From the NCBI GenBank assembly GCA_013314815.1, contig JABUEY010000012.1:1-46567 (forward strand): a stretch of DNA of 46,567 nt, read 5' to 3'. Shown one piece after another: positions 7,502-15,372 of this stretch. The DNA comes from Syntrophobacteraceae bacterium. Lineage in GTDB: Bacteria; Desulfobacterota; Syntrophobacteria; Syntrophobacterales; Syntrophobacteraceae. The position numbers were made by a program, and so were the translations under genes. Within the stretch, counting starts at the first letter, position 1. Every line of letters begins with the position of its first letter. A model generated the notes under the pieces. That model searched no databases. It worked only from the letters and a program-made list of their open reading frames with translations, and was not told the DNA's origin.

Positions 7502-7532
7502 GACCTACCCGGTATCGAAAATCGGGTAGGTC
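7502..7532. repeat. Perfect 10-bp hairpin between decoration and capsid genes
   Basis: GACCTACCCG and CGGGTAGGTC form a perfect 10-bp stem with an 11-base loop, between the stop of the decoration gene (7554) and the capsid start (7459). There is no T-run, so it is more likely an RNA processing or stability element, or a relative of the GTAGG-ended repeats further right, than a terminator. Confidence 0.6.
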
Positions 7533-7553
7533 TAAATCCACGTCCCCGCGCTG

Positions 7554-8150
7554 CTACATCGCCCAAATACCCTTTCGGGACAGGCGCTTCAATTCCGTGG
7601 CGGACGGGGCGGCCTTGGCGATCGCTCCAACCTTCAGCACGTCCCGGCGAACCGTACCGTGCGGAATGTATGTTGCCGAAGTCGTTTTCGTGGTATCTAT
7701 CGTTTCATCCAGCACGCCCACGAGCTCCCGCACGTAATCGGCCGTAACGGCCGCCGCGTTGGCAGGGGCCGCGTTGAACGTGACCGATAACGCCCCCGTC
7801 GTATAATTGATCGTCCCCGTTCCTCCCGCGGAACCGGTCAACCGGCCGTACCCGTCGTCTGTAAACGTCTCCACTCCATCCGTCACGGAAACGGTCCCCG
7901 GCTCGATGGATGCCTTGGCCAGAGTATCGGCGAAAGTCTTGTCTGTCCCGTTGCCGGTACCGACCGGTTCGTCGTTCACCGCCTCATAAGGAATCAGCTC
8001 GTCCGTTGCGTTGCGGCTCAGGAGCAGCCCCACTGGCAGGGCCCCCTGGCCGGCGGCCACCACCCCGGCCAGGATCATCGGTCCGTGCCCGTTGGCCCGC
8101 GCCCGCTCGTCGTCATAACTCACGGAACCCAATGCTGCATTGATCGTCAT
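7554..8150 (-). CDS. Head decoration protein (lambda gpD-like) with an inserted beta domain
   Basis: A 198-residue protein, MTINAALGSVSYDDERARAN and so on. Residues about 1-55 (ILAGVVAAGQGALPVGLLLS, DELIPYEAV) and the C-terminal LVGVLDETIDTTKTTSATYI / HGTVRRDVLKVGAIAKAAPS resemble phage head decoration proteins that stabilise the expanded capsid. Between them, about residues 60-140, is a separate Gly/Thr-rich segment with the VSVTDGVETFTDDGYGRLTG and INYTTGALSVTF patterns found in appended domains of phage structural proteins. Such domains are often displayed on the capsid surface. Confidence 0.78.
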   Translation of the reverse strand: MTINAALGSVSYDDERARANGHGPMILAGVVAAGQGALPVGLLLSRNATDELIPYEAVNDEPVGTGNGTDKTFADTLAKASIEPGTVSVTDGVETFTDDGYGRLTGSAGGTGTINYTTGALSVTFNAAPANAAAVTADYVRELVGVLDETIDTTKTTSATYIPHGTVRRDVLKVGAIAKAAPSATELKRLSRKGIWAM

Positions 8151-8190
8151 TCGTCACACCCCTTTCTCTCTCCGGCCCACGACCCACGAG

Positions 8191-8217
8191 CCATGAACCA
8201 TGAACCATGAACCATCA
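8191..8217 (+). repeat. Tandem CCATGAA repeats after the protease/scaffold gene
   Basis: Three perfect copies of CCATGAA and a partial fourth lie at the 3' end of the protease gene and just beyond. This looks like simple slippage; no function is inferred. Confidence 0.6.
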
Positions 8218-8628
8218 CACATACTTCGTAAGATCTATCAGCTTTCCGTCCTTGCCATCCTTGTCTTTGTCCGGCGACGAAAACTCGGAGGTGAGCTTCC
8301 GGTCCGGCATGCCGGAGAGCAGGTCGAAGAAATGCTCCACCGGGGGCTTCTTCCCGGACCCTTCCGAAAGCTCGATCTCGCCGGCAACCTTCCCAAACGA
8401 CAGGGCCAATGTTTTCACCAGGGCGCGGTCGGTCGGCAGGATGCGGTTTTCCTCGATGAGCTTTTCAATCCGCCCGTCTACCTCTTTTTCCCTCTGCTTC
8501 GCCTGGTATGCCGAAAGCTCCGCCGCCTGTCTTTTGGCCTCCTCTTTAGCCTGGGACGCCTCCGCCTCCATGGCTTCCCGTTTCCTTTTTTCCTCTTCCA
8601 GTTGCCTCTGCAGTTTTTCCACCGTCAT
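8215..8628 (-). CDS. Nested scaffold protein made from an internal start (Mu Z-like)
   Basis: Within the protease gene, ATG at 8626-8628 is preceded by AAGGGGGATGAA, a much better ribosome site than most true starts in this window. It begins exactly where the coiled-coil scaffold begins: MTVEKLQRQLEEEKRKREAM. The product would be 137 residues in the same frame. Phage Mu and lambda both make a free scaffold from the 3' part of the protease gene, so the same is inferred here. Confidence 0.7.
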   Translation of the reverse strand: MTVEKLQRQLEEEKRKREAMEAEASQAKEEAKRQAAELSAYQAKQREKEVDGRIEKLIEENRILPTDRALVKTLALSFGKVAGEIELSEGSGKKPPVEHFFDLLSGMPDRKLTSEFSSPDKDKDGKDGKLIDLTKYV

Positions 8629-9069
8629 TTCATCCCCCTTGTCTCCAAAATCCTCTTCCGAAAACTCGAATACCTTCGCATCACCTTCCTCCGCCTCGAA
8701 CTTCACGCTCCGAAGTCCGGAAACGGCCGGGGCCGCGGCCCCCAGCAGCCCCACATGCCGAAGTGTTTTCCCATCCGGGAAGAGGGCGATGGATACCTTC
8801 TTGTAGCGCCCCTGGGCCACCAGCTCCTTCACGCCGTCCGCCACCTGGGTGAACTTCCCCTGCAGGACGTCCCCGTTTCTCCGCAACGCCTCCACCCATC
8901 CATAGGCCGGAGCGTCGTCTTTCGGGTGGCCGAAGACGAGCGGGGCCTCACGTTTCTTAGGGTCGTAGCCCTCCACGATGGCGTCCAGGTCTCCGGCCGT
9001 AAACGTTACCTGGCAGCCGGACTTGGCCACCCATGTCCCGGTCCGACACAGATCGATCCATCCACTCAT
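8215..9069 (-). CDS. Prohead protease with C-terminal scaffold region (Mu gpI-like)
   Basis: A 284-residue protein starting MSGWIDLCRTGTWVAKSGCQ. Residues about 1-135 match the Mu I-type protease: FTAGDLDAIVEGYDPKKREA, PLVFGHPKDDAPAYGWVEAL, KKVSIALFPDGKTLRHVGLL and GAAAPAVSGL. Residues about 148-215 are a strong coiled coil rich in Glu, Lys and Ala, the usual scaffold. The protease matures the prohead and removes the scaffold. The start at 9069 has GGAGCTGAA before it; the longer frame to 9213 covers a GC-rich gap without a ribosome site. The Ser and His of PLVFGHP and KVSIALF are candidate catalytic residues from the family. Confidence 0.85.
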   Translation of the reverse strand: MSGWIDLCRTGTWVAKSGCQVTFTAGDLDAIVEGYDPKKREAPLVFGHPKDDAPAYGWVEALRRNGDVLQGKFTQVADGVKELVAQGRYKKVSIALFPDGKTLRHVGLLGAAAPAVSGLRSVKFEAEEGDAKVFEFSEEDFGDKGDEMTVEKLQRQLEEEKRKREAMEAEASQAKEEAKRQAAELSAYQAKQREKEVDGRIEKLIEENRILPTDRALVKTLALSFGKVAGEIELSEGSGKKPPVEHFFDLLSGMPDRKLTSEFSSPDKDKDGKDGKLIDLTKYV

Positions 9070-9213
9070 TTCAGCTCCGCTCTTGCATCCGCAATAAAAC
9101 CTGTTAAAATCCCTCTTGAGTGGCGGCGTACCCTGAACCTCTCCGGGGAGGGGGTAGAAGCAAGGGTGCCGCCCGCCCGCGCGGCCCCGGATCGTGCGGG
9201 CCACTCCCGGCAA

Positions 9214-10524
9214 TCATTCTTCCCTGTAAAGTAAAATCCCGGCCCTCTGCCGTTCCAGGTATTCCAGCATACCGGACTCATTCCCCGTCTTGGGAGTGAA
9301 CACGGTGGCCGCATGCCACACTTTCCCTTTCAACAGGTTGAAAACCGCGAATCCCCCTATTTCATGATTCCGAAACGAAAAGAGCCGTATCAGGCGGAGC
9401 ACGGCCATGGGTCTGCCCGACACTTCAGCCGGTACCCTCCACACCTCGTAGGGATTCAGGATCGTCCTGGCCAGGAGCTTCACGTAGCGTTCCCGTCCCG
9501 ATTTCTTGACTTTCCAGTCCCGCGTGGACTTGCCCACGAAGAACCCCTTGCCGATGACCACCGGCGTCCCGTCCGGAAGCTTGTGAATCCTGGTCCCATC
9601 GAGCTTTGAAATCCCGAACTCCTTGAGAAATGCCAGCACGTACTGTTCGTCCTTGAGTCCGCTCGCCATGATATCGTCATCGACTACCGGGAGCAGGTGC
9701 CGTGCATCGATGCCGGAGAGGGGAGGGCGGCACGATTCGGACGTGAGCTGGACCGTTCCTTTTCCCTTCCTACAGAGCGAACCCCGGAAGAGGTCCAGGA
9801 TTTCGCCGCCCTCGAGCTCCGAGGGCGTCAGCGTCGAAAGCCAGTCCTTCGCCGGGTGCGTCGAAAACCCGGGGTCGGGCATGAGCGGCCGGGCAATCGT
9901 CTTCTTGCCCGTCACAGGGTCGATGGGCTCTATGAGCATCCCGGTGATGTCCTCGGTTTCGACCGTCAGCCCCTCGCGCACCACCTGCCGCTCCGAAAGC
10001 GTCCTCACGCCGCATCTGCACCTGAAACCATTTGGCGGGTACCAGGTGTCCCAGAAGGGATGATCCGCCGGGTACACCTTGCCGTCCATGGCCCGGTGCG
10101 TGGGGCGGGTCCTGCGGTCGTTCACCGCGTCGTACTGCCAGTAGGGGCGAGACTCCTTCACCCTCTGCATCTGGGCGTAGCGCCCCACGTGGTAGGCCGT
10201 CTGGAGGTTGGTGCGAAAGATATTGTCGAGCCTGAAGGACCTCCCTTTTTCCGTCCAGCCGAGGGAATCCCACACTCCCTGGGTATCCTTCTTCCAGCTC
10301 CCGAAGCTCTGCCCCTCCTCAAGGGCCTTGCACATGGAACCGCAAAGCTCATCGAGGAGGTCCTCCCGGCTGACTCCGGAAACAGTGAAGGCCCGCGAGC
10401 GCGCCTCCAGCTCCAGCTCGTAGAACTCCCGCGCCTTCATGGGGACCTTGGTCTTCCAGTAGGCCATGGCCTCCCGGGGAGGCAGGGGAGTGACGGTCAC
10501 GTCCGCCGACTTGACTCCAGCCAT
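9214..10524 (-). CDS. MuF head protein with C-terminal PBECR-type nuclease toxin-like domain
   Basis: A 436-residue protein. Residues about 95-175 are the MuF domain of Mu gp30, with the family pattern VNDRRTRPTHRAMDGKVYPA, DHPFWDTWYPPNGFRCRC. Residues about 285-436 are a separate domain: GISKLDGTRIHKLPDG, LLARTILNPYEVWRVPAEVS, VLRLIRLF, WHAATVFTP and YLERQRAGILLYREE. This ending pattern is that of phage Barnase/EndoU/ColicinE5-D/RelE-like (PBECR) domains fused to MuF in many temperate phages, thought to act as polymorphic toxins delivered with the virion. Its ATG overlaps the portal stop (TGATG). The toxin call is by pattern; no immunity gene was identified. Confidence 0.82.
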   Translation of the reverse strand: MAGVKSADVTVTPLPPREAMAYWKTKVPMKAREFYELELEARSRAFTVSGVSREDLLDELCGSMCKALEEGQSFGSWKKDTQGVWDSLGWTEKGRSFRLDNIFRTNLQTAYHVGRYAQMQRVKESRPYWQYDAVNDRRTRPTHRAMDGKVYPADHPFWDTWYPPNGFRCRCGVRTLSERQVVREGLTVETEDITGMLIEPIDPVTGKKTIARPLMPDPGFSTHPAKDWLSTLTPSELEGGEILDLFRGSLCRKGKGTVQLTSESCRPPLSGIDARHLLPVVDDDIMASGLKDEQYVLAFLKEFGISKLDGTRIHKLPDGTPVVIGKGFFVGKSTRDWKVKKSGRERYVKLLARTILNPYEVWRVPAEVSGRPMAVLRLIRLFSFRNHEIGGFAVFNLLKGKVWHAATVFTPKTGNESGMLEYLERQRAGILLYREE

Positions 10525-12197
10525 CAGTTTTCACCTTCCGCCAGGACCGTGGTCCGTCCCCAAAGATTGGCCGCCAGGATACCCCTCAGCAGCACGTCTC
10601 CCAGCTCATCCTTCCGCCCGGCTTCCTCGAAGATTTCAGCCAGCAGTAGCAGGAGGTCTTCCGGGGTTTCGGCCCGTGCAATCGCCTCGTCCACCTTGTT
10701 CCGTAGATCTCGGGACACCGCCAACGCCTCGTCCAGGCACCTGGCCGCCAGGTCCTCTATGGCCTGCTGTTCCGGGGTGTACCCTCCCGGAGCGCCCGGA
10801 GGCGCTGCCATAGCCGTGCCTTCCCGCCCGCTCCGATTCCCGTCTTCCCGCCCTTTCTCTTCAGGGTCTCCTTCTTGATCTCCTTCAATATTCCCCACCC
10901 GATCTTCTTCAATATTCCCCCTTTGAGGGGGGGCAGGGGGGGTGTCCGAGGCCATAGTGAATTCGTCGCTCTCCAGGCTGTAACGCCGCTCGAAATGCAC
11001 GGGCAAAAACCGAACACCCACCGAATGCAGCTTACTGTCGAGCTCCGCCAGCTCCTTCAAATCTTCCGGCTCATCGAACTTGAACGCAGGCGTAATGGCC
11101 GAAGCATCGTTCACCTGCCCGTAGATCCAGGCCACTTCCTCCATGAAGGTGCAGATGAGCGCCTCGTCAGCCTCACGGTAGTCGTCCAGGACGCTCAGGT
11201 GAGTCTGTGACGCCGCGAGACTTCCGGCACTACCGATGTCCGCCGTAAGCGTCTGACCCATGAGAACGAAGGCGATCGCCTTGTCCATTCGGTCCACCAG
11301 CGCCGAATGCAGGTCTCCCGACGCCTTGCCGTCCGCCAAATGGATCTCGACTTCACTGCCGCCCGTCACTACCGCCACAGCGTCCCGCACCATGGCCGAA
11401 AGCCGCGAGAGCATTTCCGACCGCTCTTTCTCGTCCGCTCCCTGGCGCGCCTTCCCGATCACCCAGGGCATCCCGAATTTTTCGCACAGGGTCGCCCAGA
11501 ACCGTATGCCGCCCTTCTTGATGGCCACCGGCCACAGGCAGCGGCTCAGCAACCGCAGCCCGTAAGGGTTCGATGCGTCGGGAAAATGCCTGGCGACCAC
11601 CAGTTTCCCGAAGGGGACTTCGCCGGCCTCGTCGCCCAAAAACACGGGCCGGTGCGCCGCGTTGAAGCCGAACCATTCATGAGGGCGGGGTTTCAGGTCC
11701 TCGATGTGCATCCAGCCGCCCTCGGCCCGCCACAGGACCTCCACCGGGGTGAACCCGAAGTAGGGAGCGTCCAGCACCTGGGAAAAAACGTTGTAGAGGT
11801 CCACCCGCTCCAGGTCTTTTTCAAGGGCTTTCGTAAGGGCATCGAACCGGGAATCCATCTTGCCCCCATCGCCGCTCCCGGGCTTGAAGGCGAAATCGCG
11901 CTTTTTCAGGGTCCCGAACTTCCGGCTCTGAATGCACCCGATCACCTTGTCGTCGGAGAGAAGCTCCCGCAACACCCATACCCCGTCTCCCGACTTTCTC
12001 AGGACCGGGTCCGGATCGGGCATGGTCCCCAGCCACGACATGGGATCGAACCCCACGGACAGCGATGCGTAAAGCTCGCCCTGGAGACTCTCCAGCCTGG
12101 CGGATGCGCTCTCTCCCGAGGCGAACAGCCTGCCCTTGAACCTGTCCAGTATGTCCGTCAGTCTCTTCAATCGTTTCTCCTTTGGCTCACGGCTCAT
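10524..12197 (-). CDS. Portal protein (DUF935, Mu gp29-like)
   Basis: A 557-residue protein with the DUF935 order: LYASLSVGFDPMSWLGTMPD, a GVWVLRELLSDDKVIGCIQS region, PYFGFTPVEVLWRAEGGWMH, DLKPRPHEWFGFN, RHFPDASNPYGLRLLSRCLW and AIAFVLMGQTLTADIGSAGS. The C-terminal third is variable and Gly/Glu-rich (residues about 415-460), followed by helices. The portal is the ring at one capsid vertex for DNA entry and tail attachment. ATG 12197 has only a weak site; a TTG at 12170 lies 6 bases after AAAGGAG and may be the true start. Confidence 0.9.
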   Translation of the reverse strand: MSREPKEKRLKRLTDILDRFKGRLFASGESASARLESLQGELYASLSVGFDPMSWLGTMPDPDPVLRKSGDGVWVLRELLSDDKVIGCIQSRKFGTLKKRDFAFKPGSGDGGKMDSRFDALTKALEKDLERVDLYNVFSQVLDAPYFGFTPVEVLWRAEGGWMHIEDLKPRPHEWFGFNAAHRPVFLGDEAGEVPFGKLVVARHFPDASNPYGLRLLSRCLWPVAIKKGGIRFWATLCEKFGMPWVIGKARQGADEKERSEMLSRLSAMVRDAVAVVTGGSEVEIHLADGKASGDLHSALVDRMDKAIAFVLMGQTLTADIGSAGSLAASQTHLSVLDDYREADEALICTFMEEVAWIYGQVNDASAITPAFKFDEPEDLKELAELDSKLHSVGVRFLPVHFERRYSLESDEFTMASDTPPAPPQRGNIEEDRVGNIEGDQEGDPEEKGREDGNRSGREGTAMAAPPGAPGGYTPEQQAIEDLAARCLDEALAVSRDLRNKVDEAIARAETPEDLLLLLAEIFEEAGRKDELGDVLLRGILAANLWGRTTVLAEGEN

Positions 12198-12215
12198 GGT
12201 TGACTGCCTGAAGAA

Positions 12216-12257
12216 GTAGGTTGGGTTAGGCGCGTACTTTCGCGCCGTAACCCGACA
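12216..12257. repeat. Palindromic REP-like element (GTAGGTTGGGTTAGGCGCG type)
   Basis: GTAGGTTGGGTTAGGCGCG is followed after 6 bases by CGCGCCGTAACCCGAC, a long imperfect stem. It fills the gap between the terminase stop and the portal start. The motif is of the short palindromic kind common in bacterial chromosomes and is unusual inside a phage late operon. Confidence 0.65.
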
Positions 12258-12284
12258 AAGCCCCCTCGCCGTGAGCCGTCAACC

Positions 12285-13628
12285 CTAATATCCGGCCAGC
12301 ATCCGCACACTCTCACGCGGACCGGCCGTCAGCACCTTCAGCTCCTCGCCCGGATTCACACCGCCGTGGATGGCCAGCATGTGAGCCCAAAATTCATCGG
12401 CGTGCCCCACCTCGGAGCGGTCCGCGTCGAACCTGGGATTCCCGGCCGCCGTCATGATCTTCCGTACACTGTGGTGCGATTCCCTCACCGCCTTTTCCCC
12501 CGGAATGCGCACCAGCCGGTCCTCGAAGAGCTGCTTTCCAACCACGGCCAGCACCTGCTTGGCCGCCGCCGTGAAAAGTACCCCCTCGACGACCCACCCG
12601 TGCCGCCGTTTGGCGTCCTCAACCATCTTTTCCCCCATCCCCGTCTGGTCCATGCAAAGCCGGATCACCCGGTACGACCGCATCACCCGGTCCAGCTCCG
12701 CGTCCTGATCGGCAAAGCTCATATTCTTCATTCTCACCACTTCCCGCGTCCAGAACACGTCGCCCACCCGTTCGCACACCCAGATGACCGTGAGGTCCCT
12801 CCGGCGCCCGATGTCCATCCCGACGTAGCATTCCCCGCCGGCGTACATCTCCGGTTTGCCCGCGTCCACGTGCTCGGCGCTCGTGATCAACTCCCAGGTC
12901 AGCCAGGCCGTGGCCTCGTCTACCGGGTTGCACATGTACTCCTGCTGCCAGGTCTCTTCGTCTCCGGCCTGCTCGCGGCATTCCTCCAGCCATTGCCGCC
13001 GCTCGGCATCCGTCAGCACCCGCCCCATGATCCGGTCCGCAAGCCCCTGGGCCACCGCGTCCTCGATGGTGATCGAGTGCAGGCTCCAGGCGTTGCCCTT
13101 CTTCGCCTCCTCCACCATGCGGTAATAGCGGTTCCCCTTGCCGTTGTAGGTAGATAGCACCCGCACGGGGAATCCCCACGTGATGACCGGCAGGGCCGCC
13201 TTCCACAGCTCTTCGGGCTGCTTGTGGAAGGCGTATTCGTCCAGAACCAGCTTCCCGCCCTTGCTCCGGAATGCCTTCGGGTTGCTCGAAAGCGCGTTGA
13301 TCCGCTTCCCGTTCGCAAACTCTATGGTGAGCGCTTTTATGTCGTCCTCGCGACTGATCACCGTCTCGCCCAACGCCCTGGCCGCTATCTTATAGAGGTC
13401 CGTCCACTGCTCGCAGTAGCGGATATACTCCTTGGCGGCCGATTCATCCGCCGACGAAAACCAGATATCGAGCCCCCCGTCCCGCCTGGCGCAGTCCACC
13501 ACATCCTCGTAGCTCTGGGCGTACGTCATCCCTACCCGGCGCGACTTTTCCACGATCTTGAACCGCGAACGGTCCCCGATCCACTTCGCCTGGTAGGGCA
13601 GGAAATATTTAGAAATCCGGTCATCCAT
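12285..13628 (-). CDS. Terminase large subunit (Mu gp28-like)
   Basis: A 447-residue packaging ATPase/nuclease. Near the N-terminus is the Walker A-like KIVEKSRRVGMTYAQSYEDV, then the Walker B GGKLVLDEYAF and the coupling segment VLSTYNGKGNRYYRMVEEAK. The RNase H-like nuclease half starts at about residue 255 with YVGMDIGRRRDLTVIWVCER, then IRLCMDQTGMGEKMVEDAK and EVGHADEFWA, giving the three acidic sites expected. It cuts and pumps phage DNA from the integrated copies into proheads, with flanking host DNA in Mu-type packaging. It follows the gp27-like small subunit, from which palindromic repeats separate it. Confidence 0.93.
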   Translation of the reverse strand: MDDRISKYFLPYQAKWIGDRSRFKIVEKSRRVGMTYAQSYEDVVDCARRDGGLDIWFSSADESAAKEYIRYCEQWTDLYKIAARALGETVISREDDIKALTIEFANGKRINALSSNPKAFRSKGGKLVLDEYAFHKQPEELWKAALPVITWGFPVRVLSTYNGKGNRYYRMVEEAKKGNAWSLHSITIEDAVAQGLADRIMGRVLTDAERRQWLEECREQAGDEETWQQEYMCNPVDEATAWLTWELITSAEHVDAGKPEMYAGGECYVGMDIGRRRDLTVIWVCERVGDVFWTREVVRMKNMSFADQDAELDRVMRSYRVIRLCMDQTGMGEKMVEDAKRRHGWVVEGVLFTAAAKQVLAVVGKQLFEDRLVRIPGEKAVRESHHSVRKIMTAAGNPRFDADRSEVGHADEFWAHMLAIHGGVNPGEELKVLTAGPRESVRMLAGY

Positions 13629-13662
13629 GCTCGATACACCTCATGCCTTGCGTGACGCCCCT

Positions 13663-13734
13663 GTAGGGGGAATTAATCAATCTCCCCTACCCGGAATGGG
13701 CAAATTGTAGGGGCAATTGATCAATTCCCCCTAC
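13663..13734. repeat. Two copies of a 28-bp palindrome with GTAGGGG ends
   Basis: Copies at 13,663-13,690 and 13,707-13,734 start GTAGGGG and end CCCCTAC, with AT-rich palindromic centres (ATTAATCAAT and AATTGATCAATT). They sit between the large and small terminase genes; the second abuts the stop of the small-subunit gene. Related copies lie at 14,521, 16,261 and 17,494. Confidence 0.75.
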
Positions 13735-14258
13735 TATCTCACGATCCCCAACACCTGCTCCTCGATCTGGCGGATCAGCTCCTCGGACAAACCGCCCGAC
13801 CGGGCCGTTTCGACCACCTCGCCGGCCGTCTGCTCCACCTTGCCGCGAAGCTCCTTCTTGAGTTTTTCCCGCTGCACGCTTGAGGCTTGCAGCTGTGCCA
13901 CACCCTTCATGAGAGAGGCGCTCTCCTTCGCATCCAGCTCCCCGTCAAGCAGGCATTCCAGCGCCCTCTGCATCAGAATCTTGCTCGTGGCCTCCTCGAG
14001 CACCAGCCCCTCTCCGACTTCCGAAATCAGGGCCCTGGACTTGTCCTCGATCACCCTTAACCTCCGGTACGAATCCAGGAACTCCTTTCCGTACCGCCCT
14101 ATGGCCGAACGACTGATGTCGTACCCGGCCTCGTCCAGGAACGCCTTGATGTCGTCGTAGGTGTACCCGCCTTCGACGATCAGCCGGTCCACCTGTTCCC
14201 GGATCTCGACGGGGAGTTCGTCCTGGATGCGCCCGTGGCGCCGCACTTTCCCGGCCAT
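13734..14258 (-). CDS. DUF3486 protein, probable terminase small subunit (Mu gp27-like)
   Basis: A 174-residue protein starting MAGKVRRHGRIQDELPVEIR. It has the DUF3486 pattern: VDRLIVEGGYTYDDIKAFLD, an HTH-like EAGYDISRSAIGRYGKEFLD and a long helical C-terminus. In Mu-like phages this gene precedes gp28 and is taken to be the small terminase that recognises the phage end. The start at 14258 has AGGAG 8 bases upstream and overlaps the stop of the previous gene (TGATG). Confidence 0.85.
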   Translation of the reverse strand: MAGKVRRHGRIQDELPVEIREQVDRLIVEGGYTYDDIKAFLDEAGYDISRSAIGRYGKEFLDSYRRLRVIEDKSRALISEVGEGLVLEEATSKILMQRALECLLDGELDAKESASLMKGVAQLQASSVQREKLKKELRGKVEQTAGEVVETARSGGLSEELIRQIEEQVLGIVR

Positions 14259-14503
14259 CACTTAAGCTCCTGCTCCAGCTCGTCCACGTCGCGGCTCACC
14301 TGCAGGTATTCCTGTTTCAGCTCGTGCAGCTCCTTCATCAGCTCCAGCGCCTGGTCCGTCTTCAAGTCCTTGAGCGGAACGATGGATGCCGGCTGGATAA
14401 TATGTTTCAAGCCGGTGATCACCCCCTGTGCTCGTATGGCCAGGGTCATGCATTCCCGCTTCTTTTCATGCAGAGCGCCCTTCAGCATCAGCCTCTCACT
14501 CAT
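14258..14503 (-). CDS. Small coiled-coil protein before the packaging genes
   Basis: An 81-residue, mostly helical protein, MSERLMLKGALHEKKRECMT and so on, ending in a coiled coil (LMKELHELKQEYLQVSRDVD). It occupies the place of Mu gp25/gp26. It has no transmembrane segment. Its stop overlaps the ATG of the small terminase gene, so the two are coupled. Function unknown; an assembly or packaging accessory is the simplest reading. Confidence 0.7.
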   Translation of the reverse strand: MSERLMLKGALHEKKRECMTLAIRAQGVITGLKHIIQPASIVPLKDLKTDQALELMKELHELKQEYLQVSRDVDELEQELK

Positions 14504-14520
14504 TTCATCGATCTCCCACC

Positions 14521-14548
14521 ATTGGGACGAATAATCATTCGCCCCTAC
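14521..14548. repeat. Degenerate copy of the GTAGGGG-ended palindrome
   Basis: A 28-bp copy ending CGCCCCTAC, with a left arm changed to ATTGGGACG; the centre is AATAATCATT. It lies between two late genes and overlaps the last codons of the gene at 14545. Confidence 0.6.
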
Positions 14549-14868
14549 TTTTCGACATCATAGCCGTTTGCCCTCTTGTGCCTCACAAGCGGGCAAAACT
14601 GGTTCGTATCGATCTTCCCCTCCATGCGCACCAGGGCGGATGTCGCCATCAGGATCACCTCTTGCTGGTTCTCGCATATCCGGTTACAGGCCTTTACCAG
14701 CTCCACGTTGTTCTCGTACCATCGCTCCTGTTTGTTCATGTGCTCCCGGTACTGTTCCAACGCCTGGTGAAACCGCCTGGTATCCCACCACCACATGAAG
14801 AGCATCAGCCCGGGAAGCCCTGCGTTGCTCAGCACGGACAGGATTTCCTTGATCCCGATGGCTTCCAT
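14545..14868 (-). CDS. Small membrane-anchored coiled-coil protein, possible spanin or lysis accessory
   Basis: A 107-residue protein: a hydrophobic N-terminal segment (VLSNAGLPGLMLFMWWW, residues about 11-27), then a charged helical region (HQALEQYREHMNKQERWYEN). One transmembrane helix plus a periplasmic-type helix resembles an inner-membrane spanin, but many phages encode similar gp25-type proteins of unknown role. Its last codons include part of a palindromic repeat (VRHKRANGYDVEK), so the C-terminus may have changed by repeat insertion. Confidence 0.55.
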   Translation of the reverse strand: MEAIGIKEILSVLSNAGLPGLMLFMWWWDTRRFHQALEQYREHMNKQERWYENNVELVKACNRICENQQEVILMATSALVRMEGKIDTNQFCPLVRHKRANGYDVEK

Positions 14869-14871
14869 GCC

Positions 14872-15147
14872 TTACGCTTCCTTGACGAGCGCCACGGCCA
14901 TCTCGATGGCCAGGTTGATGGCCGACGTACTGATCTCTTTCCCCTCACGGATCGCAGCCTCCTTGATCCGCGAAAAAGCGATACTGCGTTTCTCCTCGCC
15001 AGTCAGATTACCTGCAGCCAGCTCCGATACCACCGCCAAAGCCAGGTCCCGGATGCTCTCCACGGCCTTTCCGGCCAACGTGGCGGCTACCCTCTGGAAG
15101 AGTCCGCTCCCCTTGATCCACTGGTAAATCTTTTGAAAAAATTCCAT
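14872..15147 (-). CDS. Small helical phage protein, holin-region type
   Basis: A 91-residue protein, MEFFQKIYQWIKGSGLFQRV and so on. The C-terminal half (EEKRSIAFSRIKEAAIREGK followed by EISTSAINLAIEMAVALVKE) has the repeating pattern seen at the ends of some phage holin-associated proteins. There is no long transmembrane helix. It lies three bases before the next gene inside the lysis group. Function not known. Confidence 0.55.
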   Translation of the reverse strand: MEFFQKIYQWIKGSGLFQRVAATLAGKAVESIRDLALAVVSELAAGNLTGEEKRSIAFSRIKEAAIREGKEISTSAINLAIEMAVALVKEA

Positions 15148-15156
15148 CCATTCACC

Positions 15157-15372
15157 TCATTTCATCTTTTCGTGGCAGTTTACACCCACGAAGAACGTCC
15201 CGATCTTCACATCACTCAACCGGGCCCCATCCTCCCATCTCGGGATTACCTTTACGAAAGGCCTGCATTCCCACGTACTTACGCACCCCTGCAACATGAG
15301 CAGGAAGGCCAAGGCAAGAAGGCGGAAGCGGAAAATAAAAATTTTTGCCTTCCCACTTCCACCTTCCCACAT
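15157..15372 (-). CDS. Small lipoprotein in the lysis group (possible outer-membrane spanin)
   Basis: A 71-residue protein with a basic start, the hydrophobic stretch IFIFRFRLLALAFLLMLQGC and a lipobox LLMLQGC giving a lipidated Cys at residue 30. The mature part is only about 40 residues. Its ATG overlaps the stop of the upstream holin-like gene (TGATG at 15370-15374). Small lipoproteins beside a holin and endolysin are often Rz1-type spanins, but the mature part lacks the usual proline richness. The much longer open frame to 15825 is a shadow of the two genes upstream. Confidence 0.55.
   Translation of the reverse strand: MWEGGSGKAKIFIFRFRLLALAFLLMLQGCVSTWECRPFVKVIPRWEDGARLSDVKIGTFFVGVNCHEKMK

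Noticed and set aside
9118-9206. GAGTGGC...GCCACTC ends around a 75-base GC-rich gap, a possible MITE-like element
   Set aside because: Only 7-bp arms, no visible target duplication and no second copy in the window.
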